This document shows, in pieces, positions 4,907 to 8,406 of a stretch of 8,406 nucleotides of DNA. The stretch covers positions 1-8,406 of the forward strand of contig SKJO01000023.1 in assembly GCA_007121975.1 (NCBI GenBank). Direction: 5' to 3'. Every line of letters starts with the position of its first letter. Within the stretch, counting starts at the first letter, position 1. The stretch comes from Nitriliruptoraceae bacterium. Lineage in GTDB: Bacteria > Actinomycetota > Nitriliruptoria > Nitriliruptorales > Nitriliruptoraceae. The translations under genes and the position numbers were made by a program. Below the pieces are notes generated by a model. That model saw nothing but the letters and a program-made list of their open reading frames with translations. It did not search any database and was not told the DNA's origin.

Positions 4907-6763
4907 CTACTCGTCGCCGCGCGAGGTGGCCGCTGCCGCCGCCGCCTGCACCTGGCCGCTGTTGAGCACGAGCACCTCTGCCGTGCTCGACCCGCACAGC
5001 ACCCCGAGCGCCTCACGCAGCTGCGCCCGGGGGAGCCCGGCAGGCAGTTCATCGACGAACGCCACCGCCCGTGGCTGGGCCAACCCTCCGAGGCTGTCGT
5101 GGACGTGCTCGCGCAGCTCGCGGGCCACCCGTCCGGTCACCGGCGGCGCCGCGTCGTCGGCGAGTACCACGCAGGCCACGACCGCCTGACCGCTGCGACG
5201 ATCGGGCCGGGCCACCACCTCGGCGCGGGCGACCAGAGGATGCTCCTCGAGCACGTCGCGGACCTCATCGGCCGACACCAGTTGTCCGGACACGCTGATG
5301 ACCGGGTCGATGCGCCCGAGCACCGTGACCTGCCCGTCCCGCTCCCGGCGGGCACGGTCACCGGTGGCGTAACGGCCCGGCCATTTCCACATCCGGTCGG
5401 ACGCCGACGGGTCGGGGTGACGCACGCCCAGCAACGTCGCCGGCCATGGATGGCGCAGGGTCAGCTCACCGACCGCGCCCACGCCGACCGGACCTCCCCG
5501 GGCGTCGACGACCTCGAAGCCCGGGTCGGGCAGCGGCGGGTCGGTTGGCGGCTCGACCGACACGATCGCCCCCAGCTCGATCTGGCCCCACCCGTCGCGC
5601 ACGACCGCCCGTCCCCCACCCACGTCCCGGCGCAGCCAGTCGCGGGTCTCGTCGTCGATCGGCTCACCGAGGTGCACGATCGAGCGCAACGAGTCCAACC
5701 GTGCCTGCGACGGCGGACTGTCGACCCAGTGGCGCAGGTTGCGGGCGACCGACGGGGTGGTCACGAAGGCATTCACCCCGTAGTGCTCGATCATCTGCCA
5801 GGCCCGTGCCCGGGTGGGCGTGCCCAGCGTCCCCTCGAACAGCACGGTGCTCGCGCCGGCACACAACGGGCCGTACACCGCGTGGGTCTGGCCGGCGATC
5901 CAGCCGATGTCGACCGCGCACCAGAACACGTCGTCAGGTCCGGTCGACAGCGCGCGGCGGTGCAGCGCGGAGGCGTAGACCAGGTACCCGGCGCTGCGGT
6001 GCACGACGCCGATCGGCGCCCCACGGCGGTCAGCGAGGTACACGACCGACAGCGCCGCGTCCGCTGGCAGGCTCACCGGGGCACCGGCCCGCTCGTCGTG
6101 CTCTCGCAGCGCCGCGCCGGCGTCGCGCAGCTCGTGGAACCAGCGGTCGCCCTCGTACCAGGCGATGTCGATGCCGGTGCGCCGCACCACCACCGTGTGA
6201 TCCACGCCGGGCGTGGCCGCCAGAGCCTCGTCGGCCCGGGCCTTGAGCGGCAGGACCACCCCCCCACGCCAGCTGCCGTCCTGGGTCACCAGGATCCGGG
6301 GCTCGAGGTCCACGAGCCGATCGGCCAACGCCTCGGCCGGCAGGGTGGGTGACAGCACCCCGTGCACGGCACCCAGCCGGGCGCAGGCCAGCATCACCAC
6401 GACGGTCTCGGGAATCAGCCCGAGGTACAGCGCGACCCGGTCACCCCGGCCCACCCCCAGCTGGGCGAGCCCGGCCGCGGTCGCCGCCACCTCCTCGGCG
6501 AGCTCGGCGTAGGTCAGCTCGCGCCGGTCGCCGGGCTCACCCTCCCACAGCAGCGCGGTGCGCCCGGCACGGTCCTCGAGGTGGCGGTCGACGCAGTTGA
6601 CCGCGACGTTGAGCTCACCGTCGACGAACCAGCGGGCGGCGGGTCCAGGCTCGGGGTCGCCCAGCCGGGTGAAGGGTCGCGTCCAGCGCAGTGTGGCCGC
6701 CTCACGCTCCCATGCGGCCAGCGCCCCCTCCCGCGCGGGTTCCAGGGTCGGATCACCACCCAT
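4907..6763 (-). CDS. Acetyl-CoA synthetase-like AMP-binding protein lacking catalytic residues
   Basis: A 618-aa, full-length relative of acetyl/propionyl-CoA synthetases, which adenylate a carboxylate and pass it to CoA. The family frame is clear: WFVDGELNVAVNCVDRHL (45-62), WEGEPGDRRELTYAEL (73-88), LACARLGAVHGV (125-136), ADRLVDLEP (147-155) and YATGDRA (465-471). Yet the catalytic signatures are altered. The phosphate loop, normally YTSGSTGKPKG, reads YLADRRGAPIG (242-252). The WWQTETG motif reads GWGQIELG (391-398). The hinge GRxDD is GRIDP (483-487). The C-terminal PKTRSGK, bearing the catalytic lysine, reads PAGLPRA (574-580), with Ala at the lysine position. There is no frameshift, so it is an intact but probably inactive or repurposed member. 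The ATG overlaps the IclR gene's end by 11 bp, implying translational coupling. Confidence 0.88.
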   Translation of the reverse strand: MGGDPTLEPAREGALAAWEREAATLRWTRPFTRLGDPEPGPAARWFVDGELNVAVNCVDRHLEDRAGRTALLWEGEPGDRRELTYAELAEEVAATAAGLAQLGVGRGDRVALYLGLIPETVVVMLACARLGAVHGVLSPTLPAEALADRLVDLEPRILVTQDGSWRGGVVLPLKARADEALAATPGVDHTVVVRRTGIDIAWYEGDRWFHELRDAGAALREHDERAGAPVSLPADAALSVVYLADRRGAPIGVVHRSAGYLVYASALHRRALSTGPDDVFWCAVDIGWIAGQTHAVYGPLCAGASTVLFEGTLGTPTRARAWQMIEHYGVNAFVTTPSVARNLRHWVDSPPSQARLDSLRSIVHLGEPIDDETRDWLRRDVGGGRAVVRDGWGQIELGAIVSVEPPTDPPLPDPGFEVVDARGGPVGVGAVGELTLRHPWPATLLGVRHPDPSASDRMWKWPGRYATGDRARRERDGQVTVLGRIDPVISVSGQLVSADEVRDVLEEHPLVARAEVVARPDRRSGQAVVACVVLADDAAPPVTGRVARELREHVHDSLGGLAQPRAVAFVDELPAGLPRAQLREALGVLCGSSTAEVLVLNSGQVQAAAAAATSRGDE

Positions 6764-7496
6764 TGGTCGCCATCCTCTCCAGCAGCACGGCGGTCTGCTC
6801 GAGCTCGGGGAGCACGACCTCGAGGAGCGTCTGGGCGGCGAAGCTGGGGGGCCCGCCGGTGGCCGCGAGCGCCGCGGCTGCCGTGCCGTCCGGCCGCAGC
6901 ACGGGCACTGCGACCTCGAGGTGATCGCGCAGCCCGTCGACCGGGGCGATGCGGTGGTCCGCCCGCGACCAGGTCTCGAGATCCGCCAGGCTCGGGCTGT
7001 CGGGTGCGTCGGTGAGCCGCTTCCAGGTTCCGGGGCCGGCGCGTCCGGCCAGCAGCTGGCCCGCCGCCGTGCTGGTGGCAGGGAAGCTGCGGCCGATCCG
7101 GCGCAGCAGGGCACGATCCGCGCCATCGATGCGTTCGACGTAGACCACGTGGTCGTCGATGAGCATCGCGACCAGCACCGTCGCCCGGGTCCGGTTGCGC
7201 AGGTCCACCACGTAGGGCATCAACTGCTGCAGCAGCGGCTGGCGCTGCACGTAGCTCTCGGCCAGCCGGACCAGCTCGGAGCCGAGTCCGTAGCGTGAGG
7301 AGGCGGGATCCTGCTCGACCAGCCCCGCCGCAACCAGGCTGCGCAGCAGGCGGTGCACGGTGGGCATCGACAGCCCGGAGCGGTCCGCGAGGTCGCTGAG
7401 CTGCTGGAATGCCGGGCCCTTGCTGAGCAGGTCGAGCAGCAGCGACGCGTTTCGCACGGTGCCGAGCGTGCCCTTGGGCGGGTGGGTGGCCGGCAC
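6753..7496 (-). CDS. IclR-family transcriptional regulator
   Basis: A 247-aa regulator of the usual IclR length. The N-terminal winged helix covers about residues 13-72: LLDLLSKGPAFQQLSDLADR is followed by the recognition helix SMPTVHRLLRSL (43-54) and the wing SSRYGLGSELVRLAESY (66-82). The C-terminal effector domain (about 88-245) shows FPATSTAAGQLLA (138-150), the usual LP..xTAxGkAlLA block, and a later AVPVLRPDGTAAAALAATG strand pair. The GTG start at 7496 has a strong AGGAGG just upstream, only 4 nt away. It is the first gene of a - strand operon with the synthetase-like and HIT genes and faces the LivG-type gene. It probably binds the palindrome at 7577-7591 to control one or both directions; the effector is unknown, perhaps a carboxylate or acyl-CoA. 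Confidence 0.92.
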   Translation of the reverse strand: MPATHPPKGTLGTVRNASLLLDLLSKGPAFQQLSDLADRSGLSMPTVHRLLRSLVAAGLVEQDPASSRYGLGSELVRLAESYVQRQPLLQQLMPYVVDLRNRTRATVLVAMLIDDHVVYVERIDGADRALLRRIGRSFPATSTAAGQLLAGRAGPGTWKRLTDAPDSPSLADLETWSRADHRIAPVDGLRDHLEVAVPVLRPDGTAAAALAATGGPPSFAAQTLLEVVLPELEQTAVLLERMATNGW

Positions 7497-7524
7497 GGCA
7501 CCTCCTCGACGTCAACGCCGGTGA

Positions 7525-7552
7525 AGCGTAACCCAACTCCGCCGAGCGGCAA
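7525..7552 (-). promoter_or_regulatory. Candidate promoter of the IclR operon
   Basis: On the - strand TTGCCG (7552-7547) and TACGCT (7530-7525) are spaced 16 bp. Transcription would start near 7518, leaving a leader of about 22 nt before the GTG at 7496. The match to consensus is modest. Confidence 0.3.
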
Positions 7553-7571
7553 GCTCTTCCTAGTTTGGGTA

Positions 7572-7600
7572 TTGACTTCCGGATAGCGGAATGGCAGCAT
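7572..7600 (+). promoter_or_regulatory. Promoter of the LivG-type gene
   Basis: TTGACT (7572-7577) and CAGCAT (7595-7600) are separated by 17 bp. The -35 is close to consensus; the -10 is weaker. The predicted transcript has a leader of about 110 nt before the GTG at 7718. The IclR-like palindrome overlaps the -35 and spacer, which would suit repression. Confidence 0.5.
7577..7591. promoter_or_regulatory. IclR-type operator TTCCG-N5-CGGAA
   Basis: TTCCGGATAGCGGAA has perfect 5-bp arms around GATAG. This is the form typical of IclR-family binding sites (TTCCG...CGGAA type). It lies between the divergent IclR and LivG-type genes, as expected for an autoregulated local regulator. Confidence 0.7.
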
Positions 7601-7653
7601 CCCCCCGGGAGCGGGTCCGCTGCCGTTGGGAGACGCTGGCGGACCCGACGACG

Positions 7654-7690
7654 CCGCACCTGGTGCGCTCATGCGCACCAGCGGGTGCGG
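7654..7690 (+). other. Long leader hairpin upstream of the LivG-type gene
   Basis: The inner stem TGGTGCGC (7661-7668) / GCGCACCA (7673-7680) is perfect with the loop TCAT. An outer stem CCGCACC (7654-7660) / GGTGCGG (7684-7690) continues it across a 3-nt bulge. It ends 12 nt before the ribosome site AGGGAG (7703-7708). It could affect mRNA stability, attenuation or translation; it does not match a riboswitch class I know. Confidence 0.6.
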
Positions 7691-7717
7691 TCCGTCACGA
7701 CCAGGGAGCCGACCGTC

Positions 7718-8406
7718 GTGTCACGCGCGTACCGCTTCAGCCTCAACGGCAGCGACCTCGAGCCGGGCCATCAGCAGTTGGTCATCGACAAGGTCGGCCT
7801 GCGCTTCGGCGGGGTCCAGGCCCTCAAGGAGGTCAGCCTCGAGGTCGTGCAGGGCGAGATCCACGCCATCATCGGCCCGAACGGTGCCGGCAAGACCTCG
7901 CTGCTCAACTGCATCAGCGGCGTCTACCGGCCCCAGGAGGGCGGCATCCGGCTACACACCGGATCAGGCGAGGCGCCCGACCTGACCCAGACCCGCCAGC
8001 ACCAGATCGCCCGGCTCGGGGTGGCGCGGGCGTTCCAGAACATCGAGCTGTTCAAGCACATCAGCGTGCTCGACAACCTGATGCTCGGCCGCCACGTGCA
8101 CATGAAGCACTCGGTATGGCGCTCGGCGCTGTTCTTCGGCCCGGCCCGACGCCAGGAGATCCAGCACCGCGAACTGGTCGAGGAGGTCGTCGACTTCCTC
8201 GAGATCCAGGCCCACCGCCACGCGCACGTCGGCGCGCTGTCCTACGGCCTGCAGAAGCGGGTCGAGGTCGGCAGGGCGATCTGCCTGCAGCCCGCCCTGC
8301 TGCTGCTCGACGAGCCGATGGCCGGCATGAACACCGAGGAGAAGGAGGACATGGCCCGCTTCATCCTCGACGTCAACGACCTCGCCGGGGTCACCGTGGT
8401 GCTCAT
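7718..8406 (+). CDS. Branched-chain-amino-acid-type (LivG-like) ABC transporter ATPase, N-terminal part
   Basis: The first 229 codons are present and the frame is open to the window edge. Walker A GPNGAGKT is at residues 53-60, the Q-loop glutamine at 107 (AFQNIELFKHISVLDNL), the signature LSYGLQKRVEVGRA at 174-187 and Walker B LLLLDEPMAGMN at 194-205; the H-loop lies just beyond the end. AFQNIELF and the MAGMN after Walker B mark the LivG subgroup of ATPases that power branched-chain amino acid or carboxylate (HAAT family) uptake. The GTG at 7718 has AGGGAG 9 nt upstream. The variant with SVWRSALFFGPARRQE is one I associate with transporters beside acyl-CoA ligases, which fits the synthetase-like gene across the promoter. 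Permeases and binding protein probably follow outside. The substrate is unknown; an organic acid is possible. Confidence 0.92.
   Translation, partial: MSRAYRFSLNGSDLEPGHQQLVIDKVGLRFGGVQALKEVSLEVVQGEIHAIIGPNGAGKTSLLNCISGVYRPQEGGIRLHTGSGEAPDLTQTRQHQIARLGVARAFQNIELFKHISVLDNLMLGRHVHMKHSVWRSALFFGPARRQEIQHRELVEEVVDFLEIQAHRHAHVGALSYGLQKRVEVGRAICLQPALLLLDEPMAGMNTEEKEDMARFILDVNDLAGVTVVL

Noticed and set aside
4634..6352. A 572-codon + strand open frame
   Set aside because: It is antisense to the HIT gene and the well-supported synthetase-like gene; its product has no family motifs and reflects high-GC codon structure.
6764..7126. N-terminal extension of the synthetase-like protein
   Set aside because: It would overlap most of the IclR gene, has no family similarity, and the family N-terminus starts right after the ATG at 6763.

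Overview
The window reads as chromosome from a high-GC actinobacterium-like bacterium: very GC-rich codons, frequent GTG starts, an actinobacterial-looking class F sortase, a LivG-type ABC ATPase and a Zn-sensor style ArsR/SmtB protein. The genus cannot be fixed from the sequence alone.

Left part (1-3754, all + strand) looks like a metal (probably zinc) homeostasis locus. It opens with the last ~85 codons of an ABC-transporter ATPase of zinc/manganese type (to 260). A promoter at 404-432 carries a 15-bp palindrome in its spacer. It drives a small secreted, membrane-anchored Asp/His repeat protein (462-824) and a class F sortase (844-1626), followed after 34 bp by an ArsR/SmtB regulator (1661-1981) with a complete alpha5-type zinc site. 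A promoter overlapping the regulator's stop codon serves a 98-aa cytosolic His-rich protein (2035-2331) built from two 37-aa copies. This gene ends at a strong terminator hairpin (2358-2384). A near copy of the first palindrome (2462-2476) sits in front of an FAD/NAD(P)-binding protein (2519-3754).

Middle part (3755-4506) is a 750-bp convergent intergenic region without a credible gene. It holds two blocks of ~51-bp repeats with palindromic cores, including a perfect 94-bp duplication 222 bp apart.

Right part is a divergent pair of units. On the - strand, an IclR regulator (6753-7496), an acetyl-CoA-synthetase-like protein that has lost its key catalytic residues (4907-6763) and a HIT-family protein (4507-4872) form a tight operon. 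On the + strand a LivG-type ABC ATPase (from 7718) runs off the window. Between them lie an IclR-type TTCCG-N5-CGGAA palindrome inside a -35/-10 spacer and a long 5'UTR hairpin.

Most striking: two matching Zur-like boxes controlling a His-rich surface protein plus sortase and, separately, a flavoprotein; a zinc-sensor repressor next to a duplicated His-rich protein; an apparently dead acyl-adenylating enzyme kept intact in an operon; and the intergenic repeat array.
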